From DATKMK01 sp035541895 (lineage in GTDB: Bacteria; Desulfobacterota; Binatia; HRBIN30; JACQVA1), in NCBI GenBank assembly GCA_035541895.1, contig DATKMK010000116.1, positions 1 through 22,656 on the forward strand: DNA of 22,656 nt, written 5' to 3'. A program made the translations under genes and the position numbers. Within the stretch, counting starts at the first letter, position 1. The number at the start of each line of letters is the position of its first letter. The notes under the pieces were generated by a model. It ran no database searches. It had not been told where the DNA came from and was given only the letters and a program-made list of their open reading frames with translations. Positions 15,297 to 22,656 of the stretch are shown one piece after another.

Positions 15297-15358
15297 GTGG
15301 TGAGTGGTGAGTCGTGAGTGGTCGGACGATTCACGACGCACCATTCACGGCTCACGCC
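15297..15358. repeat. Heptamer hairpin between the SDR and signal peptidase genes
   Basis: Three plus-sense units GTGAGTG, GTGAGTC, GTGAGTG (15300-15320) are followed by GTCGG and then four minus-sense units TCACGAC, GCACCAT, TCACGGC, TCACGCC (15331-15358). The two arms are complementary in register and would form a long imperfect hairpin at the RNA level. It may act as a 3' end for the SDR transcript. Confidence 0.7.
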
Positions 15359-15389
15359 TCTCTTGACGCTGCTCGCGCTGCCAGGAATC

Positions 15390-16034
15390 ATGCCGGCGAT
15401 GGCGAAGCCTCCTCAGATTCATTCGCGCGATGAGCGCCCGCCGAAGGGCCGGCTACGGCAGAACGTCGAGTCGCTAGGCGTCGCGCTGCTGCTGGCGCTG
15501 GTGGTGCGCTCCTCGGTGGTCGAAGCGTTCTGGGTACCGTCGGGCTCGATGCTGCCGACGATCCAGATCGGCGACCATTTGTTCGTCAACAAGATGGCGT
15601 ATGGCCTGCGCTTGCCCTTGCTGGGAACCAAGTTGATCAACTTCGGCGTCCTGCACCGCGACGACATCGTCGTGTTCATCTCGCCCAATGACTCGTCGAC
15701 CGATCTGATCAAGCGCGTGATCGCCACCGAGGGCGACACGGTCGAGATCCGCCAGAAGAAGTTGTACGTCAACGGCCAAGAAGTGCCCGACGCGCACGCA
15801 CACTTCGTCGACGCGCGCGCCGGCGCGGTCCCGCGCGACAATTTCGGCCCGGTTACCGTGCCGCCGGGCAAGTTCTTCGTCATGGGCGACAACCGCGATC
15901 AGAGCTACGACAGTCGCTACTGGGGTTTCGCCGACGTCAACGCGATCAAGGGCAAGGCCACCTTCATCTATTGGTCGTGGGACAGCGACGCCCACTGGCC
16001 GCGCTGGAGCCGCCTGGGACATATGCTCGAGTGA
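15390..16034 (+). CDS. lepB: Signal peptidase I
   Basis: 214 residues from the ATG at 15390; an ATG three codons later (15399) is also possible. A basic N-terminus leads to one membrane segment (about 29-46, VALLLALVVRSSVVEAF). The catalytic serine is Ser53 in PSGSMLPT and the general base is Lys109 in DLIKRVIATEGD. The GDNRDQSYDSRYWG box is complete. It cleaves type I signal peptides of exported proteins at the outer face of the inner membrane. An open frame continues upstream to 15318 but is heptamer repeat sequence. AGGA at 15383-15386 is a weak ribosome binding site. The two genes to its right encode exported proteins, which would be its substrates, though a single lepB normally serves the whole cell. 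Confidence 0.92.
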   Translation: MPAMAKPPQIHSRDERPPKGRLRQNVESLGVALLLALVVRSSVVEAFWVPSGSMLPTIQIGDHLFVNKMAYGLRLPLLGTKLINFGVLHRDDIVVFISPNDSSTDLIKRVIATEGDTVEIRQKKLYVNGQEVPDAHAHFVDARAGAVPRDNFGPVTVPPGKFFVMGDNRDQSYDSRYWGFADVNAIKGKATFIYWSWDSDAHWPRWSRLGHMLE

Positions 16035-16040
16035 GGCGTG

Positions 16041-16075
16041 GTGAGTGTGTGTCAGTGACTCGTGCGGGTCGGAGC
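16041..16075. repeat. Heptamer repeat copy after lepB
   Basis: GTGAGTG (16041-16047), TGTGTCA, GTGACTC (16055-16061), GTGCGGG, TCGGAGC. It ends in the GGTCGGA-like tail seen beside other copies. It lies between the convergent lepB and propeller genes. Confidence 0.55.
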
Positions 16076-16092
16076 AAAAAAACGCCGAGCGC
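16076..16092 (-). terminator. Possible terminator of the propeller gene
   Basis: On the minus strand the stop codon at 16095-16093 is followed by GCGCTCGGCG and a run of seven T (16082-16076). The stem before the T tract is very short (CGC-TCG-GCG), so the call rests mainly on the T run at the expected place. Confidence 0.35.
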
Positions 16093-18351
16093 CTAGGGCT
16101 GCGCCACGAATACTCCTCCACCGCGTGTGCCGGCGTACAGTGTCTGCGGTGAATGCGAGTCGAGCCCGAGAGCGAGTATTTCTTGGTTGCTCAGATCGGT
16201 GCTCAAGGCAGTCCAACTGTTGCCGCCGTCGCTGCTCTTGAACACCCCGCCGCCATCGAGACCGGCGTAGAGTGTTTGCGATGTGGTCGGATCCAGCGCG
16301 AGCCCGAAGACGAGCAGATTCCGACCGAACGGTGTGTCAACACCGAGGCCGCTGTTCTTTGGCACCCAGTTGATGCCACCGTCGGTGCTCTTTAAGACAC
16401 CCCCCGTTGAACCAGCGTACAGTGTGCCCGCGGTGGAAGGATCAAATGCGAAAGACGTGACTCCTGCCGCCAACGGAAAATCCACGATTGTGGCCGGCGT
16501 CCACGTTGCACCATCGTCACTGCTCGTGAAGATGCCACCGCGCAAGGCACCGAATGCCGTTGTTCCGGCGTATAGCGTGCGGGGATTCGTCGAGGTTGCG
16601 GCGAGAGCCAGGACGTGAGCGCCCTCAAGACCGGTGCCGAGCGGTTCCCAGGTATCCGCAGCGTCTGGACTCTTGTACACACCGCCACCGAGGGTTCCTG
16701 CGTACAGTACCTGGGGTGTGACCGGATCGGTGAGAAGCGCCTGGATGCCCGGCGGGCCGTTGCTCTTTTCCACCCAGGTCGCGCCACCGTCGGTGCTCTT
16801 GAACGGCGGCACAACTGTGCCGACGGACGAACCTGCAGCGTATAGGATACGTGAGTTCGCCGGGTCGGCTGCTATCGCGACCGCATTGAAGACCGGCGCA
16901 AGGCCGGTGTTGGACGGTGTCCAGCTAGCGCCGAAGTCGGTGCTTTTGAAGATACCCGCACCCGAGCCACCAGCGTACACGGTCCCCGGCGTTGTCGGGT
17001 CCACGAGCAGTGCGGCGACGTTGGCGCGGAGACCGTGGTTTGCCGGTGCCCATTCTGCGGCACCGTCGGTGGTCTTGGAGAGCCCGTATTCCATGCCCAC
17101 GTACAACGTTTGCGATGAGGTCGGGTCCATCGCCAGCGCGCCAAGTGTCGCGGGTGTTGTCAGTCCGCTGCTCATCGGCGCCCAACTCGCTCCACCGTTG
17201 GTGCTCTTGAAGACTCCAAGCCCGAAGGCCCCGGCGTACAGCGTCTGCGATGCCGTCGGGTCCACGAGTAACGATACAACGGCGTCGGGAATCGTCCCGA
17301 GCGGACTCCAGTTGCCGCCCCCGTTGGTGCTCTTGAAGACATTCGTGGACCCACCAATGGCGCTGCCGGCCGCGTACACGGTCTGCGAATTTGTTGGGTC
17401 GAACGCAAGCGCCTGCGCGTCGAATTCAGCGTCGATCGTAACCGGCACCCAACTCTCCGCGCCGTTGTTACTCTTGAAGGCGACTCCATTGCCGCCTGCA
17501 TAGAGTGTCTGGGAATTGTTCGGGTCTAAGGCTAGGCTATGCGGATAGAAATTCTCCGGAAGGCCGGAACTTACGGGCGCCCAGTGGTCGCCGCCATCGG
17601 TGGTTTTGAGGACTCCCGAATAGGTCGCCGCGTAGACAATCTGGGAGTTCATCGGATCGATCACCAAGGTGGTCGCGAAGACCCCGGAGCCGTTGTTCAT
17701 TGCCGCCCAGCTTGCCCCGCCGTTCGTGCTCTTGAACACACCGAGCACCGAGCTGGCGTATAGGGTTTGTGGTGTTGCCGGATCGATGGCGAGGGCTTGA
17801 ACGACGCTGGAAGACGGCAGGTTACCGCTGAAGCCGCTGCTCATCGAGGCCCAGGTCGCGCCGCCGTCGGTGCTCTTGAAGATGCCGCCGTCGGTGCCGG
17901 TGTAGATCGCCGGCGGCGCCGACGCGTCAAGAGCGGCAGATTGCGATGTGCTCGGAGCGATCGCGATTGCGTGCACCACGCCACCGTCCGGCCCGTGGCT
18001 CGTCCAAGAGACCGCCACCGGGCATCCGTTCAGCGCATTGTTGACGGCCAGTACCAGCTCGTCGACGGTTACCTTGTGGTCGTTGTTTGTATCGAATGCC
18101 GCGCAGGTGTCCGGTTCGGCGTTTCCCAGCGCGATGTTCACGCCTTTGACCAACTCGTCGACGCCCACCGTGCCGCTGCTGTCGCAGTCACCGACACACG
18201 ACGCGAACGATTTCGCCGCCAGAGATGCGGAAAAGACCGCGAGTAACCAAATGACAACCCACCGCTCCGCGTGCGCGAACGTGCGCGGCAACCGGATTCG
18301 GAGGCGCTCCAGTTGGTGGAAGACATTCAGGGCGCTTTGGATGCTCGACAT
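16093..18351 (-). CDS. Exported protein with EF-hand/dockerin-like pair and 14-blade BNR/sortilin-type beta-propeller
   Basis: 752 residues from the ATG at 18351, chosen because AAAGGA lies 9 nt upstream; in-frame ATG (18360) and TTG (18369) starts are too close to it. A hydrophobic segment at 31-50 after a basic stretch is a long signal peptide or anchor. Residues 52-110 carry two EF-hand/dockerin-like loops (GDCDSSGTVGVDELV and FDTNNDHKVTVDELV) flanked by four cysteines. The rest is a repeat of about 45-50 residues with the pattern TLYAG...GVFKSTDGGASW, typical of BNR/sialidase-sortilin propellers. Thirteen full units and a final half unit are countable; the half unit can close with the first strand, giving 14 blades, or two seven-blade propellers. 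There are no sialidase catalytic residues to point to, so an adhesive or photosynthesis-stability-factor-like (Ycf48) role is as likely as an enzyme. It is divergent from the RHS gene and shares its N-terminal module. Confidence 0.85.
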   Translation of the reverse strand: MSSIQSALNVFHQLERLRIRLPRTFAHAERWVVIWLLAVFSASLAAKSFASCVGDCDSSGTVGVDELVKGVNIALGNAEPDTCAAFDTNNDHKVTVDELVLAVNNALNGCPVAVSWTSHGPDGGVVHAIAIAPSTSQSAALDASAPPAIYTGTDGGIFKSTDGGATWASMSSGFSGNLPSSSVVQALAIDPATPQTLYASSVLGVFKSTNGGASWAAMNNGSGVFATTLVIDPMNSQIVYAATYSGVLKTTDGGDHWAPVSSGLPENFYPHSLALDPNNSQTLYAGGNGVAFKSNNGAESWVPVTIDAEFDAQALAFDPTNSQTVYAAGSAIGGSTNVFKSTNGGGNWSPLGTIPDAVVSLLVDPTASQTLYAGAFGLGVFKSTNGGASWAPMSSGLTTPATLGALAMDPTSSQTLYVGMEYGLSKTTDGAAEWAPANHGLRANVAALLVDPTTPGTVYAGGSGAGIFKSTDFGASWTPSNTGLAPVFNAVAIAADPANSRILYAAGSSVGTVVPPFKSTDGGATWVEKSNGPPGIQALLTDPVTPQVLYAGTLGGGVYKSPDAADTWEPLGTGLEGAHVLALAATSTNPRTLYAGTTAFGALRGGIFTSSDDGATWTPATIVDFPLAAGVTSFAFDPSTAGTLYAGSTGGVLKSTDGGINWVPKNSGLGVDTPFGRNLLVFGLALDPTTSQTLYAGLDGGGVFKSSDGGNSWTALSTDLSNQEILALGLDSHSPQTLYAGTRGGGVFVAQP

Positions 18352-18360
18352 CTCGCACAT

Positions 18361-18366
18361 TCCTTT
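18361..18366 (-). promoter_or_regulatory. Ribosome binding site of the propeller gene
   Basis: AAAGGA on the minus strand, 9 nt before the ATG at 18351. The ATG at 18360 would abut it directly, so the downstream ATG is preferred. Confidence 0.55.
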
Positions 18367-18396
18367 CAAGCGCGGTCATCGGCTTCTCGACCAGCT

Positions 18397-18428
18397 CGGC
18401 GGAAACGTTTTGGCGCTTCCCTTAGCCG
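18397..18428 (-). promoter_or_regulatory. Stable stem with 4-nt bulge in the propeller-gene leader
   Basis: Read on the minus strand: CGGC, a TAAG bulge, GGAAGCG, a CCAAAA loop, CGTTTCC, GCCG. This gives an 11-bp stem with one G-U pair and a one-sided 4-nt bulge. It lies about 45 nt before the start codon, inside a leader of roughly 120 nt. A second small stem (GGTC/GACC) follows. No known riboswitch consensus was recognised. Confidence 0.45.
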
Positions 18429-18479
18429 CGACGCTGCGAGGAGGTCAAGAAAAAACTCACACGCTTTCGGCGATCCGTA

Positions 18480-18507
18480 AATGTACGTAGATCTCTCACA
18501 TTGACAA
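18480..18507 (-). promoter_or_regulatory. Candidate sigma70-type promoter of the propeller gene
   Basis: On the minus strand, -35 TTGTCA (18507-18502) is separated by 16 nt from -10 TACATT (18485-18480). The -35 occupies the same bases as the -35 of the divergent RHS gene promoter. Confidence 0.4.
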
Positions 18508-18528
18508 ATTTCTTGGCACTCGGATAAA
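18501..18528 (+). promoter_or_regulatory. Candidate sigma70-type promoter of the RHS gene
   Basis: A perfect -35 TTGACA (18501-18506), a 16-nt spacer and -10 GATAAA (18523-18528). Transcription would start near 18535, giving a leader of about 40 nt to the start codon. This short stretch is AT-richer than its surroundings. Confidence 0.5.
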
Positions 18529-18577
18529 CCGCGCCGCAAAGGTTCGGTAGTTTTGCGAACGAACATTGAGGTGGCTT

Positions 18578-21500
18578 GTGTTGGCGCTTCCGGGGGGACG
18601 AACTGGCTTGCGAGCGGGGCGCGCGCAGTCTGATGAACTGCTACGACGATTCTCGGTGCCGCTGATCGCCTGCTTGACGGCGATGTTCCTGCTGCCGCAG
18701 GGCGCAGCCGGAGTCTGCATCGGCGATTGTGACGGCAACGGTAGAGTCAACGTCAACGAGCTGGTGGTCGGCGTCAACATCGCGTTGGGCAACGCGGACC
18801 TTGGTTCTTGTCGCCAGTTCGATGCGGACGGCAACGAACGGGTCACCGTCGACGAATTGGTGAAGGGCGTGAACAACGCCCTCAACGGCTGTGCGGCCGA
18901 GCCAACTGCCACCGCGACCCCGACGCCGAGCCCGACACCCTCACTACTGAAATCCGTCACTGCCATCGTTCACCCGAGCCCGACGGCGAGCGCGACCGCC
19001 GGACCGACGATCGCATTCCAACCGATGAGCGGCGCCCCGGGCTCGTCGGTGGCCATCACCGGCAAGGGATTCGCCGGGGCGACTGCGGTTGCCTTCAACG
19101 GCGCGGCGGCAAGTTTCACCATTGGTTCCGGTGACAGTGTCACTGCGATTGTGCCGCAGGGAGCGACCAGCGGGCCGATCAGCGTCACGACACCGCAAGG
19201 AACGATTACCAGCAACGTCGTCTTTGCGGTTCTCCATCCGTCGACCTTTTCGCTGACAGCGGGTCCCGGAGCTGGCGCGGTGATTCAGGGACAATCGACG
19301 ACCTACGCGGTCATGCTGGAGAGCGCCAACGGTTTCGCGCAGCTTGCAGCGCTGAGCATTGCGGGATTACCGGCCGGTCTGACGGCGACGCTGGCGCCGT
19401 CACAGATCACTGCCGGGCAGATGGCGATGCTGACGATCACCGCGCCGGCGAATCAGCCGACGGGAACGTCGATGTTCACGGTATCCGCTTCAGCCAAAGT
19501 CCTCGGCGTATCGCAGCACCAATCGGCGATGGCGAGCGTAACGGTTGAGCCGGTGACCACGTCGTTCCTCGGCCGAACCGTTGTCGCCGACAACCAGCAA
19601 ACGCCGCTTGCCGGCGTGACGATTACGTTTCTCGGCAAGGACGGAAACGGCAACACGACCGGCTGCTCGGGCCAGCAGCGCATTTCCGATGCGGCCGGAA
19701 ACTTCGCGTTCACCAATTTGCCGGATGCGTGCGCGGGCGAGCAGCTCGTGCGCTACGACGGGATGACCGCGACGCCGCCGCCAGGGCAGTACGCCGGCGT
19801 CGATCTGATCTACACCATCGTGCCGCACCAGGTCGTCGTCTCGCCCGTGCTCATTCATCTGCCGCGCATCGACGACAAAGAGACCGTGATGGTGCAGCAG
19901 AACGCGCCGTTCGATCAGACGTTCACGTTCAAGACGATTCCGTTCCTCTCGGTGACGGTCTACGCCGGCACGACGCTCATCCTGGCCGATGGCACGCAAC
20001 CCGATCCGTTCCCGCTGACGGCGATCGAGGTGCCGGTGGACCGGCTGCCGGAGGAATTCTCGCCGCAAGCGCAGAATCCGACGTCGTTGCTCGCCTTCAT
20101 CGTGGCGTTTCAGCCCGCGAATGCGGTCGCGAGTCAGCCAGTGGCGGTCACGTTCCCGAATACGTTGAACACGCCGCCGGGGACGTACATGCAGTTGTTC
20201 ACCCTTGATCCGATGCGCGGGCAGATGGTGCCGTACGGGTCGGCGCGGGTCTCCGACGACGGCACGCAGATCATCCCGAACCCCGATCCGGCGCATCCGG
20301 GGCATGCCTATGGCCTCGTGCACTTTGACTGGCACGGGCCGACCGCGCCACCGCCGAACGACGTCAACCCGAGCCCCGATCCGTGCGGACCCAAGTCGTC
20401 AAGTCCGATTGACCTCGCCTCGGGCATCGAGGTGATCACGGCGACCGACCTCACTATCAATGGCCGGCGCGGGCCTGTCGGCGTTACCAGGACGTACCGC
20501 ACGCTCTCGAGCAATCCCGGACCGTTCGGGATCGGCACAAATCACAACTTCGGATACCAGCTCGGCTTTCAAGGAGGGGGGCAGCAAGTCGCTTTGTTGG
20601 TGATGCCGGACGGCAATCAACTACCCTTCAACCTGCAGCCCGACGGGACATGGATCAATTCGACCGTGCCATCGCTACGTGGGGCGGTGCTGAGCGCCGC
20701 GTTCGATGTCGGAACATTCACCTTGCGGTGGAAAGACGGCACGACTTTCAATTTCGGGACCTTCTTCACGTTCGTTCCTCTAACCTCGATCAGCGACCCA
20801 AATGGAAATGTCATTACGCTGGCGCGCAGCGCTTCGAACCCCGCCCTGATTACGCAGGTGATCGATCCGGTCGGCCGGGCGCTGACGCTGAGTTATGACG
20901 GCTCGAATCGCATCATATCGATTGTCGATCCGATCGGGCGGACGGTTCGGTACACCTACAACTCACAGGGCACGTTGGAAACGGTGACCGACGCAACTGG
21001 CGGCGTGACACGCTACGACTACGACGATCGGAACCGCTTGACGCAAATCACGGATGCGCGTGGAATCGTCGTCGCGCGCAACGTCTACGGCGAAGGCGGG
21101 CGCGTCATCAAGCAAACCGCCGCCGACGGCGGCGTCACCTTCTTCTCGTACTTCTCGCTCGATCCCAATGCGTGCGCCGACCTGTCTTTGCCTCGAGCGG
21201 CCGCGGTGCGCCCAAAGGCCGGTGGTTTTGGATTGCCAGAATGCCCTTTCGGAGGAGACAACGTGAGCCCACTTTTGGGCACTATTGTGACCGATCCGCT
21301 CGGGAACACCACGACCTACCGTTTCAACACGGAAGGATTCCTTGTCGATGTCACCGATGCACTAGGGCAAAAGCGCGGATTGGGCCGCAACCTCGGCACC
21401 AACTTGGTGACCGCGGTGACGGGCCCCGCGAGTTGCAGCGTGTGCGGCGCACCGGGCGCCGGTGATTTTTTCTTCACCTACGATGCGAACGGCAACATGC

Positions 21501-22656
21501 TGACCCGCACCGACGCGCTCGGCCACACGACCACGTACACCTACGAGCCGACGTTCAACAAGGTCAGCTCGGTCACCGATCCGCTCGGGAACACGACGAA
21601 CTTCACCTATGACACGCATGGGAACTTGCTTTCGATCGCCGACCCGCTCGGCCACACCACTTCGATCACCTACGACAGCCACGGCTTGGCCACGTCGATC
21701 ACCGATCCGCTGGGCAACTCGCAAACGCTCACCTACGACGACGACGGCAACCTCGTCGCAGTCACCGACCCGCTCGGCCACACCAGTTCGCTCGCCTACG
21801 ACCCGGTCTCCCGCCTCGTGGCGCAGAGCGATCCGCGCGGTAAAACGACACGGCTGGCCTATGACGATCTCGATCGCATCACGCAAACCGTCGATGCGCT
21901 CGGTGGCAAGACCCAGTTCAGCTACGATCCGACCGGGAACCTGTTGAGCGTCACCGACGCCTTGAATCATCCGACCGCCTACGCGTACGACACGCGCGGT
22001 CGCGTGAGCCGGCGCACCGATCCGCTCGGTGCATCCGAGACGTTTGCGTACGACGTGGCCGACAATCTGACCGCGCACACGGACCGCAAGGGCCAGGTGA
22101 CGACGTACAGCTACGATGCACTGAACCGGCCGACCGGCGTGCAATACGCGGACAGTGCCAGCCACTTCGCCTACGACGCGCAAGGGCGCATGATTCTGGC
22201 GGGCGATGCGAGCGGCGACATCCAGCGTACCTACGATCTGGCCGGCCGCATGACGCAAGAGGCGACCAGCCAAGGCGCGATCGATTACATCTACGACGCC
22301 GCCGGCCGCCGCACGTCGATGAGTGTGGTCGGGCAGACGCCAGTCTCTTACAGCTACGACGCCGCATCCCGGCTGAGTGAGATCGTTCAAGGCAGTCAGG
22401 TCGTGGACTTCACCTACGACGCGGCAGATCGTCGCACGAAGCTGACGCTGCCGAACGGCGTCAGCACGGAGTACCGGTATGACACCGCGTCGCGAATCAG
22501 CGAGCTGCTCTATCGCAACGCCACCAGCACGCTCGGTAACCTGACATACCAATACGACGCGGCCGGCAACCGGACGGGTGTCGGGGGGTCATTCGCGCGC
22601 ACGCTGCTGCCCGATGCCATCGCAGCGTCCGAGTACGATGCTGCGAATCGTCAGAT
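18578..22656 (+). CDS. Large exported RHS/YD-repeat protein with EF-hand pair and TIG domain (3' end outside window)
   Basis: Open from 18551 to the right edge with no stop, so the C-terminus is missing; at least 1359 residues. The start is uncertain: GTG 18578 or TTG 18581 follow GAGGTGG (18568-18574). Order: signal peptide (about 19-44, basic LLRRF then a hydrophobic run to GAA); EF-hand/dockerin-like pair (46-105, GDCDGNGRVNVNELV and FDADGNERVTVDELV); Thr/Pro-rich linker (107-142); IPT/TIG domain (about 141-222); Ig-like domain (about 223-325); a carboxypeptidase-regulatory-like domain from about 326; DUF6531, the usual RHS opener (about 607-735, LASG...TRTYRTL...GPFGIG); then YD repeats from about 760 onward. 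From 21512 to 22082 the repeats keep an almost exact 21-residue period (DPLGHTT...YD). A CSVCGAPG motif near 953 recurs in this family. RHS proteins wrap a C-terminal toxin or other tip in a YD shell; that tip is beyond the window. Confidence 0.85.
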   Translation, partial: MLALPGGRTGLRAGRAQSDELLRRFSVPLIACLTAMFLLPQGAAGVCIGDCDGNGRVNVNELVVGVNIALGNADLGSCRQFDADGNERVTVDELVKGVNNALNGCAAEPTATATPTPSPTPSLLKSVTAIVHPSPTASATAGPTIAFQPMSGAPGSSVAITGKGFAGATAVAFNGAAASFTIGSGDSVTAIVPQGATSGPISVTTPQGTITSNVVFAVLHPSTFSLTAGPGAGAVIQGQSTTYAVMLESANGFAQLAALSIAGLPAGLTATLAPSQITAGQMAMLTITAPANQPTGTSMFTVSASAKVLGVSQHQSAMASVTVEPVTTSFLGRTVVADNQQTPLAGVTITFLGKDGNGNTTGCSGQQRISDAAGNFAFTNLPDACAGEQLVRYDGMTATPPPGQYAGVDLIYTIVPHQVVVSPVLIHLPRIDDKETVMVQQNAPFDQTFTFKTIPFLSVTVYAGTTLILADGTQPDPFPLTAIEVPVDRLPEEFSPQAQNPTSLLAFIVAFQPANAVASQPVAVTFPNTLNTPPGTYMQLFTLDPMRGQMVPYGSARVSDDGTQIIPNPDPAHPGHAYGLVHFDWHGPTAPPPNDVNPSPDPCGPKSSSPIDLASGIEVITATDLTINGRRGPVGVTRTYRTLSSNPGPFGIGTNHNFGYQLGFQGGGQQVALLVMPDGNQLPFNLQPDGTWINSTVPSLRGAVLSAAFDVGTFTLRWKDGTTFNFGTFFTFVPLTSISDPNGNVITLARSASNPALITQVIDPVGRALTLSYDGSNRIISIVDPIGRTVRYTYNSQGTLETVTDATGGVTRYDYDDRNRLTQITDARGIVVARNVYGEGGRVIKQTAADGGVTFFSYFSLDPNACADLSLPRAAAVRPKAGGFGLPECPFGGDNVSPLLGTIVTDPLGNTTTYRFNTEGFLVDVTDALGQKRGLGRNLGTNLVTAVTGPASCSVCGAPGAGDFFFTYDANGNMLTRTDALGHTTTYTYEPTFNKVSSVTDPLGNTTNFTYDTHGNLLSIADPLGHTTSITYDSHGLATSITDPLGNSQTLTYDDDGNLVAVTDPLGHTSSLAYDPVSRLVAQSDPRGKTTRLAYDDLDRITQTVDALGGKTQFSYDPTGNLLSVTDALNHPTAYAYDTRGRVSRRTDPLGASETFAYDVADNLTAHTDRKGQVTTYSYDALNRPTGVQYADSASHFAYDAQGRMILAGDASGDIQRTYDLAGRMTQEATSQGAIDYIYDAAGRRTSMSVVGQTPVSYSYDAASRLSEIVQGSQVVDFTYDAADRRTKLTLPNGVSTEYRYDTASRISELLYRNATSTLGNLTYQYDAAGNRTGVGGSFARTLLPDAIAASEYDAANRQ
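21512..22084 (+). repeat. 63-bp coding repeats (YD repeats)
   Basis: The Asp codon of successive DPLG-type units falls at 21512, 21578, 21641, 21704, 21767, 21830, 21893, 21956, 22019 and 22082. The spacing is 66 once and then 63 each time. Conservation is strongest at GACCCGCTCGGCCACACC-like segments, so recombination between units is possible. Looser YD repeats continue on both sides. Confidence 0.85.

Noticed and set aside
16634..17503. A 289-codon plus-strand open frame with repeated LLK/PAYSV units
   Set aside because: It is antisense to the BNR propeller repeats, which explain its periodicity.
18370..18470. A c-di-GMP (GEMM) riboswitch upstream of the propeller gene
   Set aside because: The conserved GGGACGCAAAGCC-type core and the receptor loop could not be found.
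18514..18528. A TGGCAC box resembling a sigma54 -24 element
   Set aside because: The -12 position reads TAAA instead of TTGC, so the essential GC is missing.
18410..18591. An 11-bp direct repeat TTGGCGCTTCC at 18410-18420 and 18581-18591
   Set aside because: Flanks differ immediately on both sides, and one copy is in a stem while the other is coding; chance is a sufficient explanation.
21362..22552. A 396-codon minus-strand open frame with repetitive Val/Gly/Arg content
   Set aside because: It mirrors the 63-bp YD repeats of the plus strand; the repetition is inherited from them.

Overview
The window is GC-rich and densely coding. It carries 14 protein genes: 13 are complete and the last runs off the right edge. 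No rRNA, tRNA, CRISPR array, transposase or phage gene was seen. The gene mix suggests a soil or groundwater Deltaproteobacteria-like lineage: MFE2-type dehydrogenase, SCP-x-type thiolase, a DUF35 protein, multi-PAS histidine kinases, and secreted proteins with an EF-hand/dockerin-like start of the form 'GDCDxxGxVxVxELV'. That start is, from memory, frequent in Candidatus Binatota-type genomes; the taxonomic guess is inference only.

Layout. (1) 169-3683, + strand: a three-gene CoA operon with an SDR 3-hydroxyacyl-CoA dehydrogenase, an HMG-CoA-synthase-like domain fused to a DUF35 zinc-ribbon/OB-fold domain, and an SCP-x-type thiolase. (2) 3938-10225, + strand: a translationally coupled phosphorelay with a membrane hybrid kinase (DUF4118, five PAS, HisKA, HATPase, REC), a REC-PAS-PAS-GAF-HisKA-HATPase kinase and a lone REC protein. 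None has a DNA-binding output domain. (3) 10302-14450: a CoA-transferase/acetyl-CoA hydrolase (-), a zinc-free MDR quinone-oxidoreductase-like enzyme (+), a metallo-beta-lactamase-fold hydrolase (-) and a HAD phosphatase (+). (4) 14476-16034, + strand: a second SDR and signal peptidase I. (5) 16093-22656: two divergent exported giants, a 14-blade BNR/sortilin-type propeller protein (-) and an RHS/YD-repeat protein (+). They share a near-identical N-terminal EF-hand pair and a compact divergent promoter region.

The first and third regions look like acyl-CoA or aromatic-acid catabolism. The last looks like surface-exposed or secreted proteins, and signal peptidase I lies next door.

The main unexplained structure is intergenic. 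At least seven gaps hold degenerate heptamer arrays (GTGAGTN on one strand, TCACNAN on the other), often in opposed arms able to form hairpins and sometimes running into the ends of genes. A separate 67-bp triple-hairpin REP-like element lies at 11720-11786. The most interesting protein is the HMG-CoA-synthase-like/DUF35 fusion. In my gapless hand alignment it has lost all three canonical catalytic residues (Glu, Cys, His) while keeping the fold and the zinc ribbon.
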